From: Metabacillus sp. FJAT-52054
GTDB lineage: Bacteria; Bacillota; Bacilli; Bacillales; Bacillaceae
Direction: 5' to 3'
Length of the DNA stretch: 64,000 nt
Assembly (NCBI RefSeq): GCF_037201815.1
Contig: NZ_CP147407.1
Coordinates: 186,001 to 250,000 of the forward strand
The notes below the pieces were generated by a model that did no database searches, was not told where the DNA came from, and worked only from the letters and a program-made list of their open reading frames with translations. This document shows, piece by piece, positions 1-8,460 of the stretch. How positions within the stretch are numbered: the stretch's first letter is position 1; each line of letters opens with the position of its first letter. The translations under genes were made by a program, and so were the position numbers.

Positions 1-611
1 TAATTGCAGTAGATGAAAAAGGAAATATCGTGGATGGCGATCAGATCATGTTTATCTGTGCCAAATACTTGAAAGATCAAGGTCAGCTGAATCAGGATAC
101 CGTTGTATCGACCGTTATGAGTAACCTTGGTTTCTATAAAGGCCTGGAAGCAGCAGGAATTCAAAGTATCCAAACGGCTGTTGGCGATCGTTATGTAGTA
201 GAAGAAATGAAGAAGAATCAGTTTAATTTGGGCGGAGAGCAATCAGGCCATATTATCTTCCTTGACTACAACACAACAGGTGATGGTCTTCTCACAGCTA
301 TTCAGCTAGTGAATATTTTGAAATCAACCGGCAAAACCCTTTCTGAGCTTGCTGATGAAATGACGAAATTCCCTCAGCTTCTGATCAATGTCAGAGTATC
401 AGATAAGCATCACGTAACAGATAATGCAAAAGTGAAAGCTGTTATTGAAGAGGTAGAGAAGGAAATGGATGGAAACGGAAGAATACTTGTTCGTCCTTCC
501 GGAACAGAGCCTCTTGTCCGCGTAATGGCAGAAGCACCGACTGAAGAGCTTTGCCGTCAATACGTAGAACGCATCGTAGCCGTTGTTAAAGATGAAATGG
601 GTATCGAATAA
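1..611 (+). CDS. glmM: Phosphoglucosamine mutase GlmM, C-terminal part (5' end outside window)
   Basis: GlmM interconverts glucosamine-6-phosphate and glucosamine-1-phosphate in the cytoplasm for UDP-GlcNAc and cell-wall synthesis. The reading frame is already open at base 3 ([13 protein letters not shown]), so the start lies upstream; about 202 residues are seen. The sugar-binding motif GGEQSGH and the C-terminal phosphate-binding motif RPSGTEP are both present. The active-site serine region and the metal-binding loop lie before the window. The next gene is glmS, the preceding step of the same pathway, but a hairpin and a separate promoter lie between them. Confidence 0.97.
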   Translation, partial: IAVDEKGNIVDGDQIMFICAKYLKDQGQLNQDTVVSTVMSNLGFYKGLEAAGIQSIQTAVGDRYVVEEMKKNQFNLGGEQSGHIIFLDYNTTGDGLLTAIQLVNILKSTGKTLSELADEMTKFPQLLINVRVSDKHHVTDNAKVKAVIEEVEKEMDGNGRILVRPSGTEPLVRVMAEAPTEELCRQYVERIVAVVKDEMGIE

Positions 612-625
612 CTTACATAGAATTC

Positions 626-659
626 GAGGAAAACGGGGCCTTAGGGGCCTCTTTTTTTT
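626..659 (+). terminator. Probable intrinsic terminator after glmM
   Basis: A short GC-rich inverted repeat (GGCC/GGCC inside GAGG/CCTC) is followed by a run of eight T. The stem is short, so strength is uncertain. Confidence 0.55.
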
Positions 660-899
660 ATATTTATAATGACCTTTATGTGATGATTTGAGCATTTAAT
701 TTTTTCTTCCGGCTGTGATGATTTTCCCTTGAAAAGGAAAAAAGAAGTATGTGAAATCCATCTTTTTTAGAGATATTGGTTAGAAAATCTTTCAAACAGG
801 GTAAATGTCATCTTGCATCTATCCTTAACAAGACATCCTTTAGCAACATATACTAAAGGGGTCGGAGGGTAAAGAGCAAGCCGTGGGGAAATATTAGGA

Positions 900-929
900 T
901 TGACGGTTTTCTCCGATGTATTGTAATAT
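900..929 (+). promoter_or_regulatory. Sigma-A-type promoter of the glmS leader
   Basis: TTGACG (900-905) and TAATAT (924-929) are separated by 18 bases. A start near 936 would put about 57 bases before the glmS ribozyme cleavage site. The rest of 660-900 shows no gene. Confidence 0.6.
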
Positions 930-984
930 AAACCTTGTGTTTCGCTTTATGAACCCGGGCAATGAGTAAAGTGAAATACGGAGC

Positions 985-1190
985 AGCACAAAGCGCCTGA
1001 ACTAAGCACGGACGACCCATCGCTTAGTTGACGAGGAGGAGGTTTATCGATGAATCGGCGGATACCTCCCGGCTGTACGATAGCAGCCGCAAGTCTTTCT
1101 TTAAAACAGCGGGGCAACCCGTTGGACAAAGAGAGGGACACTAATCGAATCCTATAGAATAAAACATCTAACATGTGTGAGGGGACAGTG
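985..1190 (+). ncRNA. glmS ribozyme: glmS ribozyme/riboswitch
   Basis: The leader of glmS carries the conserved ribozyme core: GCGCC at 993 followed by GAACTAAGC, the complementary GCTTAGTTGACGAGGA (1022-1037), GGAGGTTTATCGA, TCGGCGGATACCTCC and the GGCTG...CAGCC stem. The expected self-cleavage site is just 5' of G993. When glucosamine-6-phosphate binds, the RNA cleaves itself and the downstream mRNA is degraded, so glmS is repressed by its product. The 3' end of the element is approximate. A GGGGAC/GTCCCC hairpin at 1181-1199 follows it. Confidence 0.95.
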
Positions 1191-1248
1191 AAGGTCCCCA
1201 AAGTTGCGGCGTTCCTGTCCCCTTCGCAGAAGCGGGAGGAAAACGATT

Positions 1249-3051
1249 ATGTGTGGTATTGTAGGTTACATTGGACTGAATGACTCGAAAGAAATTTTGC
1301 TTAAAGGTTTGGAAAAGCTTGAGTACCGCGGATACGATTCTGCAGGAATCGCTCTTTCCAACGAAGAAGGCGTAACGGTATTTAAGGAAAAAGGACGTAT
1401 CGCAGATCTTCGTTCCATCGTGGATTCAAGTGTGATTGCACCGGTTGGAATCGGTCACACACGCTGGGCTACACATGGTGAACCGAGCCGTGTAAACGCG
1501 CATCCGCACCAAAGTGCATCTTCACGTCTGACTTTGGTTCATAACGGAGTAATTGAAAACTACGTTCAGCTTAAAAAAGATTACCTTCAGGATGTGGAGC
1601 TTCAAAGTGAAACAGACACTGAGGTAGTCGTACAGGTGATCGAAAAAATGATGGAAAAAGGCGCAAGCGTGGAAGAAGCTTTCCGCCAGACTCTTTCCGT
1701 TCTAAAAGGATCTTACGCTATCGGATTGCTTGATAACCAAGATCCAAATACAATTTATGTAGCAAAAAACAAAAGCCCGCTTCTAGTTGGACTTGGAGAA
1801 GACTTCAATGTTATTGCTTCTGATGCAATGGCGATGCTTCAAGTGACAAACCAGTATGTTGAGCTTATGGATAAAGAAATGGTTATCGTGACTCGTGAGC
1901 AGGCAGTCATTAAAACGCTAACTGGCGAAGTCGTTGAACGTGCTCCTTACACAGCAGAAATCGACGCAAGCGATATAGAAAAAGGAACATACCCTCACTA
2001 CATGTTGAAAGAAACCGACGAGCAGCCGCTTGTATTGCGGAAAATCGTTCAAAAATATCAAAATGAAGACGGCAAGCTGACAATTGATCAAAACATCGTT
2101 GATGCAATCGACGAAGCTGACCGTATTTATATTGTGGCATGCGGAACAAGCTACCATGCAGGTCTTGTTGGAAAACAGTTCATTGAAAGATGGGCAAAAA
2201 CACCAGTAGAAGTGCATGTGGCAAGCGAATTCTCTTACAACATGCCTTTGCTTTCCGAAAAGCCGCTATTCCTTTTCATCTCCCAAAGCGGAGAAACAGC
2301 GGACAGCCGTGCCGTTCTTGTGCAAATTAAAGAACTTGGCTACAAAGCATTGACGCTGACAAACGTACAAGGCTCTACGCTTTCCCGTGAAGCTGATTTC
2401 ACCCTTCTTCTTCATGCAGGCCCTGAAATTGCAGTAGCTTCTACAAAAGCATACACAGCCCAGCTGGCGGTTCTAGCCATTACAGCTGCTGTTACAGCAG
2501 AAATGAAAGGCCACGAACTTGAGCTGGATCTTGTGAAAGAGCTTGGTATCGCTGCTAACGCAATGGAAGCCCTTTGCGACCAAAAAGAAGAGATGGAGTA
2601 CATCGCACGCGAGTACCTGTCTACAACACGCAACGCCTTCTTCATCGGCCGTGCAGTTGACTATTATGTAGGTCTTGAAGGCGCATTGAAACTGAAAGAA
2701 ATCTCCTACATCCAGGCAGAAGGTTTTGCCGGAGGAGAGCTTAAACACGGAACAATCGCATTGATCGAACAAGGCACACCGGTTATCGCTCTAGCTACAC
2801 AAGAACACGTGAACTTGAGCATTCGCGGAAACGTGAAGGAAGTTGCTGCCCGTGGAGCAAACCCTTGCATCATTTCCGGAAAAGGACTTGAGCAGGAAGA
2901 CGACCGTTTCGTCCTTCCAGAAGTACATGAAGCCCTTTCACCGCTTGCTTCCGTTATTCCTCTTCAGCTGATCGCTTACTATGCTGCTCTGCATAGAGGC
3001 TGTGACGTGGATAAGCCGCGTAATTTGGCGAAGAGTGTGACGGTTGAATAA
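1249..3051 (+). CDS. glmS: Glutamine--fructose-6-phosphate aminotransferase GlmS
   Basis: GlmS makes glucosamine-6-phosphate from fructose-6-phosphate and glutamine, the first committed step of amino-sugar synthesis. The start at 1249 is chosen because it gives the N-terminus MCGIVGYIG, where Cys2 is the glutaminase nucleophile, and because GGGAGGA lies eight bases upstream; an in-frame start 45 bases earlier would block Cys2. The 600-residue protein has an N-terminal class II glutaminase domain (about 1-240) and two SIS sugar-isomerase domains ([26 protein letters not shown]), and ends in the hallmark KSVTVE. Length is normal for the family. Expression is controlled by the upstream ribozyme. 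Confidence 0.98.
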   Translation: MCGIVGYIGLNDSKEILLKGLEKLEYRGYDSAGIALSNEEGVTVFKEKGRIADLRSIVDSSVIAPVGIGHTRWATHGEPSRVNAHPHQSASSRLTLVHNGVIENYVQLKKDYLQDVELQSETDTEVVVQVIEKMMEKGASVEEAFRQTLSVLKGSYAIGLLDNQDPNTIYVAKNKSPLLVGLGEDFNVIASDAMAMLQVTNQYVELMDKEMVIVTREQAVIKTLTGEVVERAPYTAEIDASDIEKGTYPHYMLKETDEQPLVLRKIVQKYQNEDGKLTIDQNIVDAIDEADRIYIVACGTSYHAGLVGKQFIERWAKTPVEVHVASEFSYNMPLLSEKPLFLFISQSGETADSRAVLVQIKELGYKALTLTNVQGSTLSREADFTLLLHAGPEIAVASTKAYTAQLAVLAITAAVTAEMKGHELELDLVKELGIAANAMEALCDQKEEMEYIAREYLSTTRNAFFIGRAVDYYVGLEGALKLKEISYIQAEGFAGGELKHGTIALIEQGTPVIALATQEHVNLSIRGNVKEVAARGANPCIISGKGLEQEDDRFVLPEVHEALSPLASVIPLQLIAYYAALHRGCDVDKPRNLAKSVTVE

Positions 3052-3081
3052 TAGCTGGCAAAGATAATCCATGAAAAACAA

Positions 3082-3127
3082 CCCCCATACATTTTGATTA
3101 GTTCTTATCAAAATGTATGGGGGTTTT
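3082..3127 (+). terminator. Strong intrinsic terminator after glmS
   Basis: A perfect 17-bp stem (3082-3098 with 3107-3123, beginning CCCCCATACATTTTGAT) is followed by TTTT. It is preceded by A-rich sequence and could work on both strands. Confidence 0.93.
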
Positions 3128-3177
3128 CTATTTATAATCAAACTTTATTTTAAATGATCAGAATCAAAGCAAAGGCT

Positions 3178-3216
3178 CACCCTTTTAGATTATAGTTATC
3201 TAAAGGGGTGTTTTTA
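3178..3216 (+). terminator. Second hairpin-plus-T-run between glmS and the LytTR gene
   Basis: CACCCTTTTAGAT (3178-3190) pairs with ATCTAAAGGGGTG (3198-3210) and is followed by TTTTTAT. Nothing coding lies between this and the glmS terminator, so it is a backup terminator or an attenuator for the next transcription unit. The rest of 3217-3428 shows no supported gene. Confidence 0.75.
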
Positions 3217-3428
3217 TCTGCGTCCCTTAAAAGAGTCAGATGTATGGACAATACGAAGAGCCAGGAAATGAGATATTTGGCCGGCACTAAACAGTAAATA
3301 CTTTTTTATGGCCACGCTTAAAACGAGTGCAAAAACGGGAATATGGATGAAAAGAGTGAGTGATCGCCAGTCATCGCAGAGCTGATAGGATAACCAGTAC
3401 ATAAATAAACAAAGAAAGTGAGTATACC

Positions 3429-4430
3429 ATGACTTTTGTTTCTTTAGATCAAGTAATGAAAGAAGAAGCTCACCGGATTATCTTAAAGAATGTAGATTTA
3501 GTTATTGGTGAGTCCTCGCATATCGGGATAAAGATGTCCAATGAAGAAAGTGTCATGCTGTTTGATTTGATAACAGGGAGAATTCCTCCTTCCAGCGGCC
3601 ATATCTATAGAGAGACAGAATCGATTTTTTCGCAAATGAAAGATGAGGGCTTATATGATTCGCTAACCGTTCAAAGCTACCTGAAATTTTTTAAGGAGCT
3701 TGCAGATTATCCGGACCCTTTGGAGGAATCCATTGCTGCCTTTTCTCTGCTGGATGTGTGGGGTACGAAAATCAAAAAATTGACAGATGACCAGAAAAGA
3801 AGGGTCAGCTTATTTCGAATGTCTTTGTTTTCTCCTGATGTGCTGCTAATTGAAAATCCGTTAGATAACTTATCGGGTGAAGGAATTGAGCTTTATTTAA
3901 AAGCGGTTGAACATGTCCGCTCCGGTATCACGGCAACGGTCATCACCTCTAATTCAATCGAAGATTTATTGCTGTTAACCAGCGAGATCTACCGCTATAA
4001 TCAAGCAGCGGGTCTGGAAAAAACCGATCTTTTCGCCGAAGAGACGGATGACATACTCATGCAAAAGAAAGAGAGTGAAGCATTTAAGCCGAACCGTGTT
4101 TTCAAAGTAACATGTAAATTAGCGGATAAGACCATTTTTTTCAGTCCGGATGAGATCGATTATATTGAAAGCGTCAACAGTGTCAGCCATTTGCGCATTA
4201 ATGAGGAATACTTCCCTACAGACTTGACTATGAATGACCTCGAAGAGAAACTACATACATTCGGCTTTTTCAGATGCCACCGGTCATATTTAGTGAACCT
4301 GCAGCGGGTTTCAGAATTGATTAGCTATTCAAAGAACAGCTACACGCTGATTTTAAAAGGTCATCCAAATGTAAAGGTTCCTCTTTCCAGAACCCGTTTA
4401 GAAGAAATGAAGCAATTACTTGATTTTTAG
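3429..4430 (+). CDS. Degenerate ABC-ATPase domain fused to LytTR DNA-binding domain
   Basis: Residues 1-200 follow the layout of an ABC ATPase, but its catalytic motifs are missing: there is no GxxGxGKT (the P-loop position reads GIKMSNEES, about 33-41), the signature is LTDDQKR and the Walker B segment is VLLIENPL. Residues about 225-333 form a LytTR DNA-binding domain (KTIFFSPDEIDYIES, FFRCHRSYLVNL, VPLSRTRLEEM). No histidine-kinase receiver domain is present. It sits 170 bases upstream of an ABC-2 exporter whose ATPase is intact, so a likely role is regulating that exporter, with the pseudo-ATPase sensing nucleotide or pairing with the true ATPase; this role is inference. AGAAAGTGAGTATACC precedes the ATG. 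Confidence 0.85.
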   Translation: MTFVSLDQVMKEEAHRIILKNVDLVIGESSHIGIKMSNEESVMLFDLITGRIPPSSGHIYRETESIFSQMKDEGLYDSLTVQSYLKFFKELADYPDPLEESIAAFSLLDVWGTKIKKLTDDQKRRVSLFRMSLFSPDVLLIENPLDNLSGEGIELYLKAVEHVRSGITATVITSNSIEDLLLLTSEIYRYNQAAGLEKTDLFAEETDDILMQKKESEAFKPNRVFKVTCKLADKTIFFSPDEIDYIESVNSVSHLRINEEYFPTDLTMNDLEEKLHTFGFFRCHRSYLVNLQRVSELISYSKNSYTLILKGHPNVKVPLSRTRLEEMKQLLDF

Positions 4431-4439
4431 CGTACAGGT

Positions 4440-4473
4440 GAGGCAGAAATGAGTACATTTCAGCCTTTTTTTG
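4440..4473 (+). terminator. Terminator or attenuator after the LytTR gene
   Basis: AGGC-A-GAAATG pairs with CATTTC-A-GCCT with one internal mismatch and is followed by seven T. The ABC genes downstream may therefore have their own promoter. Imperfect ACAGTACTGTT-like repeats at about 4490-4545 could be LytTR sites; this is speculative. Confidence 0.65.
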
Positions 4474-4600
4474 CTGCATTTGAGCTTCTTACAGTACTGT
4501 TCAGCGGACTTTTACGACTTTCCCCTTGATCAGTACTAAACTGTAAAACAGATGGGAAGCTTCATCAAACGCCCAACTTTTTTTTAAGGGAGTGGAGTAA

Positions 4601-5455
4601 ATGGAAAGACATACAGTGATTGATGCTGAACAGTTATCCAAGCAGTTCAAAAACGAACCGGCATTAAAAAAACTTAGTTTCTCAGTCCAATCTGGTGAAA
4701 TATTTGGATTTCTGGGCCCCTCTGGATCAGGGAAAACAACCACGATTAAAATACTAACCGGACAATTGGCGCAAACTTCAGGAAAAGCAACGGTATTAGG
4801 AAAACCCATCGAACAAATAAACGAAAGCATTTACGAACAAGTCGGCATTGTTACAGATAACAGTGGATTATATGAAAGAATGACCGTTTACAGCAACTTG
4901 AAGCTGTTCGCCAGGATTTTAGGAGTAGAGATGGAACGGATTGATGTTCTTCTGAAAAGAGTGGGGCTGTTCGGGCATAAAAATAAAATTGCCGGTAAGC
5001 TTTCGAAGGGAATGACTCAGCGGCTGGTTCTGGCCAGAGCCATCTTGCATGAGCCAAAGGTGCTCTTCTTGGATGAACCGACGAGCGGTTTAGACCCGAG
5101 TACAGCTACATCTGTACACGAATTGCTGCTGGAGCTGAAAGAATCGGGGACGGCCATTTTTCTTACGACCCACAACATGGACGAGGCGGCTAAACTATGT
5201 GATCAAATTGCTCTTCTTCATAATGGGGTAATAGTAGAGCATGGAGCCCCTAAAGCGCTGTGCCTCAAGTACAATCGGAATAAACAGTATCAGATTCGAT
5301 TAGAGGACGAGCGGGAATTTATGCTGCCTCACTCTGAGGAAACAGGGGAAAAGATCCAGCAGTGGATAGCCGCTGGCGAGCTTGTTACGATTCATTCCAA
5401 TGAACCGACATTAGAAAAAGTGTTCCTGGAACTGACGGGGAGGGAATTGCTTTGA
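4601..5455 (+). CDS. ABC-2 type exporter, ATP-binding protein
   Basis: This 284-residue protein is the nucleotide-binding subunit of an ABC exporter. Walker A is GPSGSGKTT (about residues 39-47), the signature is LSKGMTQR and Walker B is VLFLDEPTSGLDP, followed by the H-loop TTHNMDEA, so it should be catalytically active. AAGGGAGTGG precedes the ATG. The gene overlaps the permease gene by four bases, indicating translational coupling. Substrate is unknown; such pairs often export drugs, peptides or lipids. Confidence 0.93.
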   Translation: MERHTVIDAEQLSKQFKNEPALKKLSFSVQSGEIFGFLGPSGSGKTTTIKILTGQLAQTSGKATVLGKPIEQINESIYEQVGIVTDNSGLYERMTVYSNLKLFARILGVEMERIDVLLKRVGLFGHKNKIAGKLSKGMTQRLVLARAILHEPKVLFLDEPTSGLDPSTATSVHELLLELKESGTAIFLTTHNMDEAAKLCDQIALLHNGVIVEHGAPKALCLKYNRNKQYQIRLEDEREFMLPHSEETGEKIQQWIAAGELVTIHSNEPTLEKVFLELTGRELL

Positions 5456-6198
5456 GGATTTCAGTAAAAAAAGTCAGAGCCATCACGGCTATGAAATTTC
5501 AGACGCTGCTGAATAATACGGGAGTCATGTTAGGGCCGATTCTCGCTTTGGGATTTGTATTTGTCATTAAAAATATTATGCCGGATGTAGATGTAAACAA
5601 TGAAGGAGTATCCTTTTCAACGAATGCATTCGCCCTGAGCTTCGGGATTATTTTCAACATCGCCATAGCTGGAATCTCTATGAGCAGTGCTCCATTAGCA
5701 GAAGAAAAGGAAAAGAACACATTGAGAGTACTCATGACGTCCTCTGTAAATGGCCTGGAGTACTTGATAGGGACACTGTTGCCTCCTTTTCTGCTGTTAA
5801 TCCTGGTCAATCTGCTGATGATTCCTGTGAGCGGGTCTTCATTTGGGAACATCCCATTTGGAACCTTCTTCATCATGACAACTGCAGCGAGCCTGATCAG
5901 CCTGATCATAGGGTATATTATTGGAATTTTCTCAAAAAACCAGGCGCAGGCTTCCTTATTGAGCATGCCGATCACCTTGCTTTTGACTTCCGTACCTGCA
6001 GTGAAGCTTTTCCAGGAGGATTTGTCCGCCATATTGGACTATACCTACACAGGGGTGCTGACAAACTATGTGAACGGTATCGTTTCTGAGAGCGGCTATA
6101 TATGGAATGCCACCGACATTAGTGTCCTCATCGGCTGGCTGGCTGCTGCATTAGGGATTTTTGTTTACGCCTATAAGAAAAACGGGTTGGATCGTTAA
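5452..6198 (+). CDS. ABC-2 type exporter, permease protein
   Basis: The 248-residue membrane protein shows about six hydrophobic segments (GVMLGPILALGFVFVI, ALSFGIIFNIAIAGI, LLPPFLLLILVNLLMI, IMTTAASLISLIIGYII, LSMPITLLLTSV, VLIGWLAAALGIFVYAY). The cytoplasmic motif EEKEKNTLRVLMTS is typical of ABC-2 permeases. The start is a TTG inside the TTGA overlap with the stop of the ATPase gene. It forms the channel of the exporter encoded with the ATPase. Substrate unknown. Confidence 0.9.
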   Translation: MRISVKKVRAITAMKFQTLLNNTGVMLGPILALGFVFVIKNIMPDVDVNNEGVSFSTNAFALSFGIIFNIAIAGISMSSAPLAEEKEKNTLRVLMTSSVNGLEYLIGTLLPPFLLLILVNLLMIPVSGSSFGNIPFGTFFIMTTAASLISLIIGYIIGIFSKNQAQASLLSMPITLLLTSVPAVKLFQEDLSAILDYTYTGVLTNYVNGIVSESGYIWNATDISVLIGWLAAALGIFVYAYKKNGLDR

Positions 6199-6246
6199 GG
6201 TACTGGTTGTTCTTGCGGAAATGATCATTAAAGGAGGTGATTATTC

Positions 6247-6446
6247 ATGTTTGGTAAAAAACGGAAAAGCGTTTCGATGAAAAGATGGTCCAAAATTATC
6301 AGCACGGCCTGATTTATATTCTCGTTGACCGTCAAACAGGAGTAAACTATTTGCATACATGGAACCCACAGGGCAGCGGACTCACCCCCCTGCTTGATGA
6401 GAAAGGTGAACCAATAGTGGAAATGATAGAGGATGCTGATAAGTAA
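6247..6446 (+). pseudogene. DUF6440-like small protein gene broken by a one-base deletion
   Basis: A consensus ribosome-binding site AAGGAGGTGA (6231-6240) lies six bases before an ATG, but that frame stops after 21 residues. A different frame then reads without a break from KRFDEKMVQNYQHGL to VDRQTGVNYLHT and SGLTPLLDEKGEPIVE, stopping at 6446. The motif DRQTGVNYL...GGLTPLLD is characteristic of the DUF6440 family. One missing base near the A6 run (6255-6260) would restore a single gene of about 66 codons. It is either a recent pseudogene or a sequencing error. Confidence 0.75.
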
Positions 6447-6460
6447 TCCCAGATCAATGG

Positions 6461-6488
6461 AACGGGTCTTTATGATTCGTTCTTTTTT
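6461..6488 (+). terminator. Probable terminator after the DUF6440 gene
   Basis: AACGGGTC (6461-6468) pairs with GATTCGTT (6474-6481) using G-T pairs and is followed by CTTTTTT. Confidence 0.55.
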
Positions 6489-6628
6489 AGTTCCTGAAAT
6501 AAAAGGACTGGCATAAACATATACAAAATTGAATTTCCATATTTTTAATCAGGTATAAGCTTTGGAGGTTTCGTATTTCTTTGATAAAGTGAAGAGAAAG
6601 ATTACGATCAAGCTGCAGGGGAGATTCC

Positions 6629-7048
6629 ATGAACACGATTAAAATGATTAAAATGATCCTGTTGGTTTCAATTGGATCAATAGCCTTGGTGATTGGGACT
6701 GCAGGAACGTTCCTTCCTGTTCTGCCAGGAGGTCCTTTTTACTTAATCGCTGCCTTTTGCTTTGCGAAAAGTTCAAAGAGAATTGACCGCTGGTTTAAGG
6801 ATACCTGGGTTTATAAAAAATACGTTCTGGCATTCCTGCAGAAAAAAGGGATGAGCCTGGCGGAGAAAATCAGGATCAATGTGATAGCGGATTTTTTTAT
6901 ATTGGTTTCTGTGTTATATGTGGACATTCTTTTAGTGAGAATTTTGCTGATTGTTCTTGCTTTATATAAACATTATTATTTTATTTATAAAATTAAGACG
7001 CTCCACCCGGGGGATCGCGAGGCTTCAAAGAAGTCTGAATCCATGTGA
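6629..7048 (+). CDS. DUF454 (YbaN-like) inner membrane protein
   Basis: The 139-residue protein has the DUF454 layout: an N-terminal hydrophobic segment, the signature GTFLPVLPGGPFYLIAAFCFAKSSKRID, a polar segment WFKDTWVYKKY and two close C-terminal membrane segments (VIADFFILVSVLYVDI, LLVRILLIVLALYKHYYF). GGGGAGATTCC precedes the ATG. The molecular function of the family is not known. It appears to be a single-gene unit bounded by two hairpins. Confidence 0.85.
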   Translation: MNTIKMIKMILLVSIGSIALVIGTAGTFLPVLPGGPFYLIAAFCFAKSSKRIDRWFKDTWVYKKYVLAFLQKKGMSLAEKIRINVIADFFILVSVLYVDILLVRILLIVLALYKHYYFIYKIKTLHPGDREASKKSESM

Positions 7049-7093
7049 AGCAGCGGTGGCGGCGGAGTAATAAAGTTGAATACAAAGCGAAGG

Positions 7094-7120
7094 GGGAGCG
7101 GTCAGAGCTCTCTTTTTTTT
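7094..7120 (+). terminator. Terminator after the DUF454 gene
   Basis: GGGAGC (7094-7099) pairs with GCTCTC (7107-7112) and is followed by eight T. Confidence 0.7.
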
Positions 7121-7219
7121 GTTTACCCATGATGAGGAAATACTTTCTTATGCAGATCATAATTATTTATCAGCATGATGTACAAAACTTTATCATAAAC
7201 TTTTCCTCAGTCCTGTTTT

Positions 7220-7241
7220 TTTAAACAAGCGTTTGTTTAAA
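7220..7241. promoter_or_regulatory. Near-perfect palindrome, operator-like
   Basis: The core AAACAAGCGTTTGTTT with matching TTTA/TAAA flanks reads almost the same on both strands, as in TetR-family operators. A close relative, CAAACGTTTGTTTAAA, occurs at 50039-50056 ahead of the potABCD genes. It is 140 bases upstream of the small gene at 7382. No cognate regulator is identified. Confidence 0.35.
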
Positions 7242-7381
7242 TTCGTTTTGCTGCCTACGCTTTAAAGTAATTCAGGCTAAAATATTTCCGCCGCTAATAA
7301 TTTTCCGCAAAAGACATAACCTATACAAGATATTCCTCCGAATATCAAGGCACTAGATCCTAACTACGAGGTGATTAGCGA

Positions 7382-7534
7382 ATGAGTTACCGAGACCAGT
7401 TAGACCAGCATTCAGCCCAGTTTCATCATAATTGGACAAGGCCAAAGCGTTCGAAATCGCAGGTGTGCGGTCATACCGAGATGTCGCAGACCAACATCAT
7501 TTTGCGAAGCAATGCCAAAGCCCATCGCTGGTAA
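7382..7534 (+). CDS. Small protein of unknown function (50 aa)
   Basis: An ATG preceded by GAGGTGATTAGCGA opens a 50-codon frame beginning MSYRDQLDQH and ending AKAHRW. The protein is polar and basic, rich in Gln, His, Arg and Ser, with one Cys and no membrane segment. It has a good ribosome-binding site, its own downstream terminator and 330 bases of free upstream sequence, which together support a real gene. I do not recognise the family. Confidence 0.55.
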   Translation: MSYRDQLDQHSAQFHHNWTRPKRSKSQVCGHTEMSQTNIILRSNAKAHRW

Positions 7535-7580
7535 GGAAATAGCGTTATGATAGAAGGATTGGAAATCGGCAAGACAGAGG

Positions 7581-7612
7581 AAGGCCTGGAGTTCAATCCA
7601 GGTCTTCTTTTT
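7581..7612 (+). terminator. Terminator after the 50-aa gene
   Basis: AAGGCCTGGA (7581-7590) pairs with TCCAGGTCTT (7597-7606), followed by CTTTTTG. Confidence 0.85.
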
Positions 7613-7636
7613 GTTCGCCCTTCTTTTTATAACTGC

Positions 7637-7645
7637 TGTTATAAT
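7637..7645 (+). promoter_or_regulatory. Extended -10 promoter element of the FHA gene
   Basis: TGTTATAAT matches the TGnTATAAT extended -10 consensus and lies 36 bases before the TTG start. No good -35 is visible, which is usual for this class. Confidence 0.55.
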
Positions 7646-7680
7646 GAAAAGAACAAAAGCAAAGTGGGGAGGTTGTTTTT

Positions 7681-8349
7681 TTGCTTCATGCATGTCTTAG
7701 AGTGGAGGAAGGGCACGGTTTTGCTCAGGGCGCCTTCATCCCGTTTAAGCGAAACAGAATGCTGATTGGACGGTTGTCTGAAGGAAATCATCTGGACGTG
7801 CATTTCTCCAATCCGTACATATCCAGAAAACATGCGGTCATTCAATGCGAAAATGGAACCTATACCATTACCAACCTAAAAAGCAAGCACGGTGTAGAAG
7901 TGAACGGTCTTTCCCTAGAGCCGCTTCAGCAGATTCCGTTGGGGGATCAGGACTTTATCTCCCTTGCGAAAGGGGCAGTAAAGCTGACCTTTATTAATCA
8001 GTGTGAAGACGGGCTTGAAACAACAAAGGACCTGATCTGCCCTGAACGGCATGTGCTTAAGATCTGCAGAGAAAAGCGCTTAGTCCTGATCCAGGGGCAA
8101 CCGTTGCGGCTTAACGGAAAGTATATGGAGCTGTTGCTTTTCCTGGAGGAACATTGTGATAAAGTGGTCAGTTATGATGAAATAAAAAAACGAATTTGGC
8201 CTGAAAGATTTTCAGATAACAGCGGGATGGTTCATGAGGTTGGGCAGGAAGAGCTGAGTGCGCTCGTTTACCGGCTCCGTAAAAAGCTCGGCAAATTCGG
8301 CAAAAAGATTGTTACGGCACCAGGAGCAGGGTATATGCTTGAAAAATAA
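7681..8349 (+). CDS. FHA domain protein with C-terminal winged-helix DNA-binding domain
   Basis: Residues about 20-100 form a forkhead-associated phosphothreonine-binding domain with the expected GR (30-31), SRKH (48-51) and N (65, 75) residues. Residues about 120-222 match an OmpR/PhoB-type winged helix (LRLNGKYMELLLFLEEH, VVSYDEIKKRIWPE, LVYRLRKKLG, TAPGAGYMLE). It may therefore read Ser/Thr phosphorylation and act directly on DNA. TGGGGAGG lies eight bases before the TTG start at 7681. It is directly upstream of a beta-lactamase gene on the same strand; whether it regulates that gene is not shown by the sequence. Confidence 0.85.
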   Translation: MLHACLRVEEGHGFAQGAFIPFKRNRMLIGRLSEGNHLDVHFSNPYISRKHAVIQCENGTYTITNLKSKHGVEVNGLSLEPLQQIPLGDQDFISLAKGAVKLTFINQCEDGLETTKDLICPERHVLKICREKRLVLIQGQPLRLNGKYMELLLFLEEHCDKVVSYDEIKKRIWPERFSDNSGMVHEVGQEELSALVYRLRKKLGKFGKKIVTAPGAGYMLEK

Positions 8350-8460
8350 TTAACTGAAAATTAAGAATTTTATTAGATGAATTCTATTTTCTTTCTATGT
8401 TTTTACAGATTTCCGGCTGATAGAATGAGGCTGTAAAAACAAAAGAGGAGGAAGAGGAGA

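Noticed and set aside
1181..1222. A copy of the dispersed ~130-bp repeat in the glmS leader
   Set aside because: GGGGACAG/CTGTCCCC and CCTTCGCAGAAG look alike, but the block order does not match and the GGGGAC part is normal at the ribozyme's 3' side.
3214..3402. 62-codon minus-strand frame upstream of the LytTR gene
   Set aside because: No ribosome-binding site, overlaps the second terminator and the composition is not protein-like.
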